From Anaerozeibacter quisquiliarum (GTDB lineage: Bacteria > Bacillota > Clostridia > Christensenellales > Aristaeellaceae), in assembly GCA_051162045.1 (NCBI GenBank), contig JBISDI010000052.1: 23,113 nt of DNA, one strand, 5' to 3'. Below the pieces are notes generated by a model that was not told the DNA's origin, searched no databases, and saw only the letters and a program-made list of their open reading frames with translations. Both the position numbers and the translations under genes were made by a program. Of the stretch, positions 6,971-14,936 are shown in pieces; within the stretch, counting starts at the first letter, position 1, and each line of letters opens with the position of its first letter.

Positions 6971-7843
6971 TCATTCGACAAGCGCCCTGAACTGATCGGG
7001 CGGCATGTCAGGGTAGGCGATGAAGTGATGTTTGCGGTAGCGGCTGGGCGTGTTTCCGAACTTCGCCTTGAACAACTGGTAAAAATAGCTCACCGATTCA
7101 AAGCCCACGGCGTAGCAGATATCCACGATGCTGAGTGTAGGGTTTTCGAGCATCCGGCGGGCCAGGTCCAGCCGCGCACTGTTGATGTATTCGGTGGGTG
7201 TGCAGTCCATCATGCGCTTGAACTCCCGGCATATGTACTCGTGGCTGTAAGGCGTCAGGTCCAGCATGGCCGGGAGGCCTTTGCGAATGTTCTCGGGCTT
7301 TTGCATCTCGTTAATCAGCTTCGTAAGCCAGGGTGTCCTGGCCGATGGCAAAGCATCGGGGTTTGCCAAATGATAGAGACACAGATCCACGAGCAGCGCC
7401 CTGAGTTCTGCGAGAGCGCGGGGCGCGTTGGAGCTGCAGAACAGGTTGACGCGCTCAATGCGGCGAATGCTCCTTTCAACATCTCCCGGGTTCAGCATCG
7501 CAACAGGCGGGCGACACCCCCACAGCGCACAGGTGGGTATCCCCTCACCCACATATTTTACCAGCGCATTAAGCTCCACAGCCGGAAACGCGACTGTGAT
7601 GAACTTTCCCCTTACCTCCATCTTGCGGGTGTGCACTTCGTTGGGGCGGATCAGAGTCAGGCTTCCGGGCGGAAGGCGCATGGTTTCTTCTTCCAGAATC
7701 AGAAGATGCACGCCGCTGAGCACGATGGATAACTCATACTCCAGATGGTAGTGGGGGTAGAGGATGCTGTCGTAATTGTCGGAAGCCGAGCATAGGATGC
7801 CGATGCCCAGCGGGGAGGGGTTGTAATAAACGCGATAACGCAT
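6971..7843 (-). CDS. AraC-family transcriptional regulator
   Basis: A 290-residue regulator. The N-terminal half is a cupin-like ligand-sensing domain with a HYHLEYEL segment at 31-38 and RPNEVHTRKM at 66-75. The C-terminal ~100 residues form the double helix-turn-helix of AraC/XylS proteins, including YSHEYICREFKRMMDCTPTE (199-218) and the signature LSIVDICYAVGFESVSYFYQ (237-256) followed by LFKAKFGNTPSRYR. The ATG at 7843 is chosen because AAGGAAGG lies 6 bases upstream; the frame extends further but without a ribosome site. It is transcribed ahead of uxaA and divergently from the transporter operon, so it probably senses a sugar acid and controls both units. The ligand is inferred from context only. 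Confidence 0.9.
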   Translation of the reverse strand: MRYRVYYNPSPLGIGILCSASDNYDSILYPHYHLEYELSIVLSGVHLLILEEETMRLPPGSLTLIRPNEVHTRKMEVRGKFITVAFPAVELNALVKYVGEGIPTCALWGCRPPVAMLNPGDVERSIRRIERVNLFCSSNAPRALAELRALLVDLCLYHLANPDALPSARTPWLTKLINEMQKPENIRKGLPAMLDLTPYSHEYICREFKRMMDCTPTEYINSARLDLARRMLENPTLSIVDICYAVGFESVSYFYQLFKAKFGNTPSRYRKHHFIAYPDMPPDQFRALVE

Positions 7844-8197
7844 AGGAATCCTTCCTTGCCGCAGAATGCTCTCCATGTCCCAATAGTATATCAATACAGA
7901 GCATATTTTGCAATGCAGGAGAAGAAGAACCCGCCGCAAAAAGTTATGATATAGGCAAAGAAAACGACGGTCATCCCCGCGCAAGGCAAACAAGCGCCCA
8001 ATCACTCCTTGGATAATCTATGTAAAATGACGTTTTGTGGAAGAGTCGCAGGCCATCTCGTCGAAGTCGCGTACCCAATACAGCAATCTGATCGTCTTAA
8101 ACAGAAAGCAATAAATCGCAGTTCCCTCGGCAATGAGGTCTCGAGTGTTCCGCGCTGAGGCGCGTGACCAGAAAATCTATCTAGGAGGAATGCGTTC
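7844..8197. promoter_or_regulatory. Divergent control region between regulator and transporter operon
   Basis: This 354-base gap separates the minus-strand araC-type gene from the plus-strand operon and must hold both promoters. The minus-strand promoter is clear and is listed separately. On the plus strand I see no convincing -35/-10 pair. A TATGAT at 7945-7950 and a TTGGAT at 8009-8014 lack partners at proper spacing, which would suit an activator-dependent promoter. An AT-rich dyad, AAAA-TGACG-TTTT, lies at 8024-8036 and is a candidate operator. A ribosome site AGGAGGA at about 8183-8189 serves the GTG start at 8198. Confidence 0.5.
7885..7913 (-). promoter_or_regulatory. Promoter of the araC-type regulator and uxaA
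   Basis: On the minus strand, TTGCAA (7913-7908) and TATACT (7890-7885) are separated by 17 bases. This would start RNA near 7878, about 35 bases before the regulator's ATG at 7843. Confidence 0.7.
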
Positions 8198-9331
8198 GTG
8201 AAAAAGATCATCTGTACCCTGATGGCCCTGGTTCTGGTGCTCGGTATGTCGGCTGTGGCACTGGCCAACGACAACATCCTGGTCGGCGTTTCCTGCATGG
8301 AGACCGGATCCATGGCGGCGGGCGGACTGCACATGAAGCAGGCCATCACCATGGCGTTTGAGGAGATCAACGCAGCGGGCAGCGTGCTGGGCGGCAAGCA
8401 GCTCGAGATGTACCTGGTGGACGACACCGGCAACGCCGCGGGCGCGGTGACCGCGGTCAACAACATCCTGTCGCAGGACGTGGCCGTTTGCATCGGGCCG
8501 CACACCTCCCCGATGGCGCTGGCCGCCATGGAGTACTACAAGGAGGCGGGCATCCCCTTCGTGAGCGCCGCCACCAGCCCCTCCCTGATCGACCAGAACA
8601 ACGAGTACTTCTTCCGCATCTCGGTGTCCGACGGCTCGGTCGGGCAGGTCATGGTCAAGTTCGCCACCGAGAAATTCGGCGCCAAGAAGATCGCCGCCAT
8701 CTACATCACCGACGACTACGGCAAGGCGGCCAACAACGCCTCCAAGCTCTATGCCGAGGCCAACGGCCTGGAATACTACTCCGAGGGCATGACCGCCGAG
8801 GATACCGACGTCACCAGCCAGTTGCTCAAGATCAAGGAATGGGGCCCCGACGTGGTATTCGCCTTCACCCATGACGCCGACAGCGCGCTGGCCGTGCGCC
8901 AGTACAGCGAGCTGGGCCTCAAGAACATCCCCTTTATTGGGCCGAACGCGCTGCCGATGCCGCAGGTGCTCGACCTGATCAGCGGTGAGCAAGTGGATGG
9001 TCTGTACGCCTCCACCGACTTCTTCATCGACGAGTCCGACCCGGTTATGATGGATTTCGTGACGCGCTATGAGGCTCGCTGGGGCGTAAAGCCGGAGCGC
9101 TACGCCGCGATGTACTACACGGCTTCCTACCTGATTGCCGACGCGCTGAACCGCGCGGGCGGCACCGATCCCGTGGCCATCCGCGACGCGCTGGCCGCGA
9201 CCGACGGGTTCGAGTGCGTGCTGGGTACGCTCAAGGCCAACGAGCACGGCGAGCTCAACTCCACGCTGTTCATCCTCCAGATCGACCGGAACAAGACCTG
9301 CTCCGTCGCCCAGAAGGTCAGCCTCAACTAA
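8198..9331 (+). CDS. HAAT-type ABC transporter substrate-binding protein
   Basis: A 377-residue exported solute-binding protein of the LivJ/Peripla_BP_6 family. It has a Sec signal peptide (KK, then a hydrophobic core TLMALVLVLGMSAVALA, with likely cleavage before NDN). There is no lipobox cysteine, which is notable if the host is a monoderm. Typical family elements follow: DNILVGVSCMETGSMAAGG, FEEINAAGSVLGGKQLEMYL with DDTGNAAGAV, GPHTSPMALAAMEYYKEAGI and FVSAATSPS, and IYITDDYGKAANN. The GTG start is supported by AGGAGGAA 7 bases upstream. It heads an operon encoding two permeases and two ATPases, followed by sugar-acid catabolic genes. The family classically binds branched-chain amino acids; here a sugar acid is the more likely ligand by context, which is inference. 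Confidence 0.9.
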   Translation: MKKIICTLMALVLVLGMSAVALANDNILVGVSCMETGSMAAGGLHMKQAITMAFEEINAAGSVLGGKQLEMYLVDDTGNAAGAVTAVNNILSQDVAVCIGPHTSPMALAAMEYYKEAGIPFVSAATSPSLIDQNNEYFFRISVSDGSVGQVMVKFATEKFGAKKIAAIYITDDYGKAANNASKLYAEANGLEYYSEGMTAEDTDVTSQLLKIKEWGPDVVFAFTHDADSALAVRQYSELGLKNIPFIGPNALPMPQVLDLISGEQVDGLYASTDFFIDESDPVMMDFVTRYEARWGVKPERYAAMYYTASYLIADALNRAGGTDPVAIRDALAATDGFECVLGTLKANEHGELNSTLFILQIDRNKTCSVAQKVSLN

Positions 9332-9354
9332 TCGGATACCACGAGCAACGCATG

Positions 9355-9387
9355 GGTTTGGCGGAAGTACTCTACTTCCGCCAAACC
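9355..9387 (+). repeat. Perfect 15-bp hairpin between binding-protein and permease genes
   Basis: GGTTTGGCGGAAGTA (9355-9369) and TACTTCCGCCAAACC (9373-9387) are exact inverted copies with the 3-base loop CTC. No T run follows, so it is not a classical terminator. It starts 23 bases after the binding-protein stop and lies before the ribosome site of the permease gene. Such a hairpin would protect the upstream mRNA from 3' decay or partly terminate transcription, giving more binding protein than membrane components. Confidence 0.85.
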
Positions 9388-9412
9388 TGTGAGGCCGGAT
9401 AGGAGGAACTCT

Positions 9413-10282
9413 GTGAACAATATCCTGCAATTGCTGATCAGCGGGGTGTCCATGGGCTTCATCTACGCGCTCGTAGCCATCGAGTATACGTTGATCTGGA
9501 ATGCTACGAGCCTGCTCAATTTCAGCCACGACAAGTTCATCATGCTCAGCGCCTACGCATTTGCGGGGACCTATGTCGCCGGGATTGGCCTGCCCTACGC
9601 GCTGAGCGTGGTGCTGACGCTGGTGACGATGTTCCTGTTCGGCATCGTCGTGGCGTTGTTCATCTTCAATCCTCTGTCGAAACTCGCGTCCAATCTGTAC
9701 GCGATCATAGGCACGGTCATCCTCGGGCGAATCATCACGGAGGCCATCCGCCTGATTTGGGGCCCCATCCCCTTCACGCTGGACGATTTCCTCAAGGGTA
9801 CGATTTCCGTCGGCGACCAGGTGGTGTCCCGGCCCTACATCTACATCGTCATCGTCTGCATGATCATCACCTTCGCGCTGACGCTGTTCTTAAAGAAGTC
9901 CAAGATCGGCATGGCGATGCGCTGCGTGTCCAACAACAAGAACGCCGCCGGCCTGATGGGCATCAACGTGCCGCTCAATCTGGCGCTGACGGTGGGCATC
10001 TCCGCGTCGATTTGCACGGTGATCGGCATCCTCATCATCCCGCTGTTCAACGTTCACTCGACGATGTCGAGCATGATCGGCCTCAAGGGGTTCAGCGCGG
10101 GCGTGGTCGGCGGCTTTGGATATCTGCCGGGCGCGATCCTGGGTGGCCTTTTGATCGGTCTGGTGGAAAACTTCGGCAGCATGATCCTGCCCTCGGTATA
10201 CAAGGACGTCGTCTCCTTCGGCCTGTTGATCCTGTTCTTGCTGTTCAGGCCGTCCGGCATCTTGGGTCACAAGAAAACGTAG
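9413..10282 (+). CDS. livH: HAAT-type ABC transporter permease, LivH family
   Basis: A 289-residue inner-membrane permease with about eight hydrophobic segments. LivH hallmarks are the N-terminal LLISGVSMGFIYALVAIEYT, the NFSHDKFIMLSAYAF region (family NFAHGEFLMLGAY), MRCVSNNKNAAGLMGINV in the cytoplasmic loop, and GLKGFSAGVVGGFGYLPGAI followed by GGLLIGLVENFG near the C-terminus. The GTG at 9413 is chosen because AGGAGGAACT lies just upstream. The frame also opens at an ATG at 9389, but that reading includes the ribosome site. It is followed after 10 bases by the LivM-type partner. It forms the channel with LivM and is driven by the two ATPases downstream. The symbol denotes the family; the substrate is probably not a branched-chain amino acid here. 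Confidence 0.92.
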   Translation: MNNILQLLISGVSMGFIYALVAIEYTLIWNATSLLNFSHDKFIMLSAYAFAGTYVAGIGLPYALSVVLTLVTMFLFGIVVALFIFNPLSKLASNLYAIIGTVILGRIITEAIRLIWGPIPFTLDDFLKGTISVGDQVVSRPYIYIVIVCMIITFALTLFLKKSKIGMAMRCVSNNKNAAGLMGINVPLNLALTVGISASICTVIGILIIPLFNVHSTMSSMIGLKGFSAGVVGGFGYLPGAILGGLLIGLVENFGSMILPSVYKDVVSFGLLILFLLFRPSGILGHKKT

Positions 10283-10292
10283 GAGGTGCGGT

Positions 10293-11282
10293 ATGCGAAC
10301 CGGAAAGAAACTCTTGCCCGCTTTGGGGCTGGTGTTTCTGGTCGCCGCGGCAGCTGCGCTTCCGCAGGTGCTGACCGGAAAGTACCAGACAAACCTGATG
10401 AACCAGTGCCTAATCAACATCATCGTCGTGGTGGGCCTCAACTACATCACCGGCCTGACCGGCCAGATGAATCTGGGCACCGCCGGCATCTTCTCACTGG
10501 GCGCGTACACCTCGTCGCTCTTGGTCACGAAGCTCAATTTATCGCCTTGGCTGGGCCTGGCGAGCGCGATCATCATGGGCTGCCTGATCGGCATCTGCCT
10601 AGGCTACCCGTCGCTTAGGCTTAAGGGCGTGTACCTGTCGCTGACGACCATCGGCTTTTCCGAGGTGGTGCGCATCTTCATCACCAACCTCGACGATCTG
10701 ACCGGCGGCGCGGTGGGCGTCACGAAGATTCCGCCGTTCACGCTGTTCGGCCGCGAGTTCAAGGACAATGTCTCGGTCTACTACCTCTACCTCGTGCTGG
10801 CGGCGATCCTGGTATTGACCGCGTGGCGCCTGGCGAATTCCAAGTGGGGCCGCGCGCTCAAAGCCATCAAGGACAACCCGGAAGCAGTGGAGTCCTCGGG
10901 CGTGAACATCGCGTCCTTCAAAATCATGGCCTTTACGCTGGCGGCGGTGTACGGCTGCATTGGCGGCGCGCTCTACGCCCACTTTGTGCGCTACATCAAC
11001 CCGGCCACCTACACGATGGACTTCTCCATCAACTACGTCATCATGCTGATCATCGGCGGCCTTGGCACGGTGCCCGGTGCGGTGCTGGGCGCGGTGCTGG
11101 TGACCATCACGCCGGAGCTTTTGCGCTTCCTGCAAAACTACTACTGGTTCATCTACAGCATCATCACGCTGCTGTTCGTCGTATTCCTGCCCCATGGCAT
11201 GATGGGTGTATTCTCAAACCTGAAGGGTATGTTTACGGGCCGCGCCGCGAAAGGAGGCGTCCAGGATGGCAACCGTTCTTAA
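10293..11282 (+). CDS. livM: HAAT-type ABC transporter permease, LivM family
   Basis: A 329-residue inner-membrane permease. LivM features include the membrane segment at about 6-26, GLNYITGLTGQMNLGTAGIF (family GLNLVVGLAGQLSLGHAAFF), YPSLRLKGVYLSLTTIGFSE (family LRLRGDYLAIVTLGFGE), and the loop RALKAIKDNPEAVESSGVNI. GGLGTVPGAVLGAVLVTITP follows near the C-terminus. AGGAGGT lies 7 bases upstream of the ATG. Its 3' end overlaps the ATPase gene by 17 bases, indicating translational coupling. It pairs with the LivH-type protein to form the transmembrane channel. Confidence 0.92.
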   Translation: MRTGKKLLPALGLVFLVAAAAALPQVLTGKYQTNLMNQCLINIIVVVGLNYITGLTGQMNLGTAGIFSLGAYTSSLLVTKLNLSPWLGLASAIIMGCLIGICLGYPSLRLKGVYLSLTTIGFSEVVRIFITNLDDLTGGAVGVTKIPPFTLFGREFKDNVSVYYLYLVLAAILVLTAWRLANSKWGRALKAIKDNPEAVESSGVNIASFKIMAFTLAAVYGCIGGALYAHFVRYINPATYTMDFSINYVIMLIIGGLGTVPGAVLGAVLVTITPELLRFLQNYYWFIYSIITLLFVVFLPHGMMGVFSNLKGMFTGRAAKGGVQDGNRS

Positions 11283-12060
11283 GCTTGAGGGCCTGACCAA
11301 ACGCTTCCACGGCCTGGTGGCGGTCAGCGACCTGTCCATCGATGTCGAGGAGCGTACCATCCACGCGCTGATCGGCCCCAATGGATCGGGCAAGAGCACC
11401 ACCGTCAACCTGATTACCGGGGCGTACCCTTCGTCCGGCGGGCGCGTGTTCCACCGGGGAACCGAGATCACCAACCGGCCGGCCTACGAGATCGCGCAGA
11501 CCGGCATCAACCGCACCTTCCAGAACCTCAAGCTCTACAGGTCCATGACGGTGCTGGAAAACCTCATGGTGGGCATGCACGTCAAGACCACGCAGGGCTT
11601 CTTCTCGTTCTTGGTCAATCCCATGCGCACGGCACGGGAGGAGCGCGAAATGCGCGAAAAGGCGCTTGAGGTGCTGACCTTTCTGGGGCTGTACAAGCTG
11701 CGGGGCGAATACGTCAACAACATCTCCTACGGCAGGCAGAAGATGACGGAGCTGGGCCGCTCCCTGATGAACGACCCGAAGCTCCTGTTCCTGGACGAGC
11801 CGGCGGCGGGGCTCAATCCCTCCGAGCGCGTGGAATTCATCGACATTCTGCTCAAGGTGTTCGATTCGGGGATCGACCTGTTCCTGATTGAGCACAACAT
11901 GGACGTTGTGATGAACATCTCCCATATGATTACGGTCATTAACTTCGGTATGAAGATCGCCGAGGCAACCGCCAAGGAGATTCAAACCGACGAGACCGTC
12001 ATCCAGGCCTATCTCGGCAACAAGTACAGAAAGCGGGTGGAAGCAGATGCTGAACATTGA
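11266..12060 (+). CDS. livG: HAAT-type ABC transporter ATPase, LivG family
   Basis: A 264-residue ATPase. Walker A is GPNGSGKS at 37-44, the ABC signature is SYGRQ at 154-158 (the family often has YGQQ rather than LSGGQ), and Walker B is LLFLDEP at 173-179, followed by AAGLNPSE, a LivG hallmark. The H-loop lies in LIEHNMDVVM. AAAGGAGG lies upstream of the ATG inside the livM-type gene, giving a 17-base overlap. It overlaps the next ATPase gene by 14 bases. The two ATPases would form a heterodimer on the cytoplasmic side of the transporter. Confidence 0.94.
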   Translation: MATVLKLEGLTKRFHGLVAVSDLSIDVEERTIHALIGPNGSGKSTTVNLITGAYPSSGGRVFHRGTEITNRPAYEIAQTGINRTFQNLKLYRSMTVLENLMVGMHVKTTQGFFSFLVNPMRTAREEREMREKALEVLTFLGLYKLRGEYVNNISYGRQKMTELGRSLMNDPKLLFLDEPAAGLNPSERVEFIDILLKVFDSGIDLFLIEHNMDVVMNISHMITVINFGMKIAEATAKEIQTDETVIQAYLGNKYRKRVEADAEH

Positions 12061-12757
12061 CCGGATCGACGTATTCTACGGCAAAGTCCAGGCGTTGTTC
12101 GGGGTCTCCTTCCAGGTGAGGGAACGGGAGATCGTGTCCATCATCGGCGCGAACGGCGCGGGCAAGACGACCCTGATGAAGACCATCATGGGCATCAACA
12201 AGCCGCGCACGGGCAAGATCGAATACCTTGGGCATACGATCAGCGACAAACCGGTGCACAAAATCGTCCGCGAGGAGATCGTGTACGTGCCGGAGGGGCG
12301 CGAAATCTTCACCTCCATGACGGTCGTCGAGAACCTGATCATGGGCGCGTACAGCCGCAAGTTCAGCAAAAAGCAGATGCGCGAGCACCTGGATGAGATG
12401 TACGCGATGTTCCCGCGGCTCAAGGAGCGCGAAAAGCAGCTGGCCGGCTCCATGTCGGGCGGCGAGCAGCAAATGCTGGCCATCGCGCGCGGCCTGATAA
12501 GCGATCCAAAGCTGCTGATGCTGGACGAGCCGTCGCTGGGCCTCGCGCCGGTCATCGTCGATGACATGTTCGAGACCATCGTGCGCATCAACAAGGTGCG
12601 GAACATCCCCATCGTCATCGTAGAGCAGAACGCCTTTATGGCCATGTCGATTTCCAATCGCACCTATGTGCTCGAAGTCGGCAAGGTGGTGTCGCAGGGC
12701 GACAGCCAGGAACTCATGGACAGCCCGGATATCAAGAAGGCCTACCTGGGCGGTTGA
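12047..12757 (+). CDS. livF: HAAT-type ABC transporter ATPase, LivF family
   Basis: A 236-residue ATPase with FYGKVQALFGVSF at its start, typical of LivF. Walker A is GANGAGKT at 34-41, VPEGREIFTSMTVVENL follows, and the signature is MSGGEQQM at 136-143. Walker B is LLMLDEPSLGLAP at 156-168, and the H-loop region is VEQNAFMAMS with Q/N at the usual His position, as is common in LivF proteins. The start codon overlaps the end of the LivG-type gene and has GGGTGGAAG upstream. It completes a five-gene transporter set. Confidence 0.94.
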   Translation: MLNIDRIDVFYGKVQALFGVSFQVREREIVSIIGANGAGKTTLMKTIMGINKPRTGKIEYLGHTISDKPVHKIVREEIVYVPEGREIFTSMTVVENLIMGAYSRKFSKKQMREHLDEMYAMFPRLKEREKQLAGSMSGGEQQMLAIARGLISDPKLLMLDEPSLGLAPVIVDDMFETIVRINKVRNIPIVIVEQNAFMAMSISNRTYVLEVGKVVSQGDSQELMDSPDIKKAYLGG

Positions 12758-12782
12758 CGGTCGGGTGAGAAAGAGCGTTTTT

Positions 12783-13805
12783 ATGAAAGCAATCATTGTG
12801 GAAAGACCGCTGGAAATCGCGATCCGCGAAGTACCGGAACCTGTGATCGGCCGCCCGGACGAGGTCAAGATTCGCGTGATCTCCGGCGGCATCTGCGGAT
12901 CGGACATCGGCATCTTCCGCGGCACCAATTCTCTGGCCACCTACCCGCGCGTAATCGGCCATGAGTTCGGCGGCCGTGTCACTGAAGTGGGTCCAGAAAC
13001 CCGGGGCATCGCGCCGGGCGACATCGTGGCGGTAGACCCGGTTCGCTCCTGCGGCCATTGCTATGCCTGCCGCCATGACCGGCACAACGTCTGCCGCGAC
13101 GTGGAGGTCGTGGGCGTCCACCGAGATGGCGGCTTCGCAGAATTCGTCGTCGCCCCGGCGTCGGCCTGCCATAAGCTCGATCCCAACAAGCTTGCCCCCG
13201 ATCTAGCCTGCTTGGCGGAGCCTTATTCAATCGGCATGCAGGTCAACTTCCGGGCGCAGATCGCTCAGGGCGATACCGTGCTCGTCATGGGCAGCGGCCC
13301 GATCGGCTTGTGCGTGATGGAAATCGCCAAGACGCGCGGCGCGCGCGTCATGATGACCGATATCGTCCCGGATCGGCTCGCGCACGCGCTGACCTGCGGC
13401 GCGGATCGGGCGATCGACGTGCGCACAGAGGATCTTGAAGCCGCGGTGCTCGATTTCTCAGGCGGCGAGGGCGTAGCGGTGGCGGTCGATTCGGTGTGCT
13501 CGCCGACCTCCGTTCCTCAGGCGATGAACCTGGTCTGCCCCGCCGGGCGGGTAGTCGTGCTGGGCCTCAGCGACAAGCCCTCGGAGATTGCGCAGGTCGC
13601 CTTCACAAAAAAGGAAGTCACCGTACTCGGCTCGCGTCTCAACAACCACCGTTTCCCCGAGGTCGTGCGTATGTTTGAGGACGGGCAGCTGCGCCCTGAG
13701 CGGCTGCGCTCCGATGTCTTTCCTTTTTTTGAGGTCGCAGAGGCGATGGAGCTTATCCGTGAGCATCCCGAGCGGGTCTGCAAGGTCAGCCTTTCGTTTG
13801 AGTAG
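12783..13805 (+). CDS. RspB-like zinc-dependent alcohol dehydrogenase
   Basis: A 340-residue medium-chain dehydrogenase. Catalytic zinc ligands are C38, H60 and E61 (GGICGSD; VIGHEFGG), with E146 nearby. The structural zinc site is C90, C93, C96 and C104 in the canonical spacing. The NAD(P)-binding glycines are MGSGPIGL at 169-176. The overall sequence, including DPVRSCGHC, VHRDGGFAEF and GLSDKPSEIAQ, resembles E. coli RspB/LgoD, enzymes linked to sugar-acid oxidation such as L-galactonate 5-dehydrogenation. The ATG at 12783 is chosen because MKAIIVERP is the normal N-terminus of this family, although the ribosome site is weak (GGGTGAG about 14 bases away). It lies 25 bases after the ATPase gene, so translation may be coupled. 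It probably oxidises an aldonate or a related polyol acid; the exact substrate is open. Confidence 0.88.
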   Translation: MKAIIVERPLEIAIREVPEPVIGRPDEVKIRVISGGICGSDIGIFRGTNSLATYPRVIGHEFGGRVTEVGPETRGIAPGDIVAVDPVRSCGHCYACRHDRHNVCRDVEVVGVHRDGGFAEFVVAPASACHKLDPNKLAPDLACLAEPYSIGMQVNFRAQIAQGDTVLVMGSGPIGLCVMEIAKTRGARVMMTDIVPDRLAHALTCGADRAIDVRTEDLEAAVLDFSGGEGVAVAVDSVCSPTSVPQAMNLVCPAGRVVVLGLSDKPSEIAQVAFTKKEVTVLGSRLNNHRFPEVVRMFEDGQLRPERLRSDVFPFFEVAEAMELIREHPERVCKVSLSFE

Positions 13806-13814
13806 GAGAAGCGT

Positions 13815-14906
13815 ATGGAATACCATGTTTTGAATTACAGGCAGCTGGTACGTTTTTGCGAATCGGTGTTTGTGTGCTACGGATTTTCGGCGGAGGACAG
13901 CCGGACCATCACGGACGTGATATTGGCGGCGGATCTGAACGGCATCGAGTCGCACGGCGTGCAGCGCATGGTGCGCTACGAGCACGAGGTGCGCAGCGGC
14001 ATGGTCAATGTCGGCGCAGTGCCCGAGACCGTACAGGAAACGCCGCTGTCGGCGGTGATCGACGCCCACGACGCCATGGGCCAGATCATAGGCTGCAAGG
14101 CCATGGAGCTGGCGATCGAAAAGGCGAAAAAAAGCGGCGTGGGCATGGTCATGGTGCGCAATTCCAACCACTACGGCATCGCCGGATATTATTCCGAAAT
14201 GGCGGCCGCCGAGGATTTGCTCGGCATGTGTATGACCAACACCGAGGCCATCATGGTGCCCACCAACGGCCGCCAGCCGATGATCGGAACCAATCCGATC
14301 GCGCTCGCCATGCCGGCCGACCCGATCCCCTTCGCGTTCGACAGCGCCACCACCGTCGTGCCTCGCGGCAAGTTCGAGGTCTACACCAAGCGCGGCATGC
14401 CGGTACCGGAGGGCTGGGGCGTCGACGAAAACGGCCACGACAGCACCGACTCCGCGCGCATCCTCGAAAACATCATCAGCAAGGCGGGCGGCGGCATCCT
14501 GCCGCTGGGCGGCTCCGGGGAGAAGTGGGGCGGGCACAAGGGCTACGGCTTCGGCATGATCTGCGAGCTGTTCACAGCCATCTTGGCCGGCGGCGTGACC
14601 TCTGAGCGCGTCTACAAGACGCCCTCCGGCTCGGGCATCTGCCAGAGCTTTATCGCGCTGGACTACGGCCTGTTCGGCGACAAGGCCGCCATCCGCAAGG
14701 CATTCTCCGAGCATCTCGAGAACGTGCGCGCGTCGAGCAAGGCGGAGGGTCAGAACCGCATCTACACCCACGGCGAAAAGGAGTATGAATCCCGCCGCGT
14801 TCGCAGGGAGAAGGGCATTCCCGTCAACGACAAGACCCTTGAGGAACTGCGCAGCATCGCCAGGACCTTGGGCGGCAAAGGCGCGCCCTTTCCAGAGATG
14901 GTGTGA
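13815..14906 (+). CDS. Ldh_2-family (malate/lactate/ureidoglycolate type) dehydrogenase
   Basis: A 363-residue NAD(P)-dependent 2-hydroxyacid oxidoreductase of the Ldh_2 fold, unrelated to the Rossmann-type lactate dehydrogenases. Typical motifs are AADLNGIESHGVQRM with H47, VRNSNHYGIAGYYSEMA with H119, GTNPIALAMPA, DSATTVVPRGK, LPLGGSGEKWGGHKGYGFGM and ICELFTAILAGG. The family includes sulfolactate, malate, 2,3-diketogulonate and proline-derived substrates, so the name is only a fold assignment. In this operon a keto-sugar acid or aldonate is plausible. TAGGAGAAG lies 5 bases before the ATG, 9 bases after the preceding stop. Confidence 0.88.
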   Translation: MEYHVLNYRQLVRFCESVFVCYGFSAEDSRTITDVILAADLNGIESHGVQRMVRYEHEVRSGMVNVGAVPETVQETPLSAVIDAHDAMGQIIGCKAMELAIEKAKKSGVGMVMVRNSNHYGIAGYYSEMAAAEDLLGMCMTNTEAIMVPTNGRQPMIGTNPIALAMPADPIPFAFDSATTVVPRGKFEVYTKRGMPVPEGWGVDENGHDSTDSARILENIISKAGGGILPLGGSGEKWGGHKGYGFGMICELFTAILAGGVTSERVYKTPSGSGICQSFIALDYGLFGDKAAIRKAFSEHLENVRASSKAEGQNRIYTHGEKEYESRRVRREKGIPVNDKTLEELRSIARTLGGKGAPFPEMV

Positions 14907-14936
14907 CACGAAATAAACAGCAGGGAGGAATGGCAT

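Noticed and set aside
8177..9529. 450-residue minus-strand frame opposite the binding-protein gene
   Set aside because: Val/Gly/His-rich shadow; the plus strand encodes a protein with signal peptide and family motifs.
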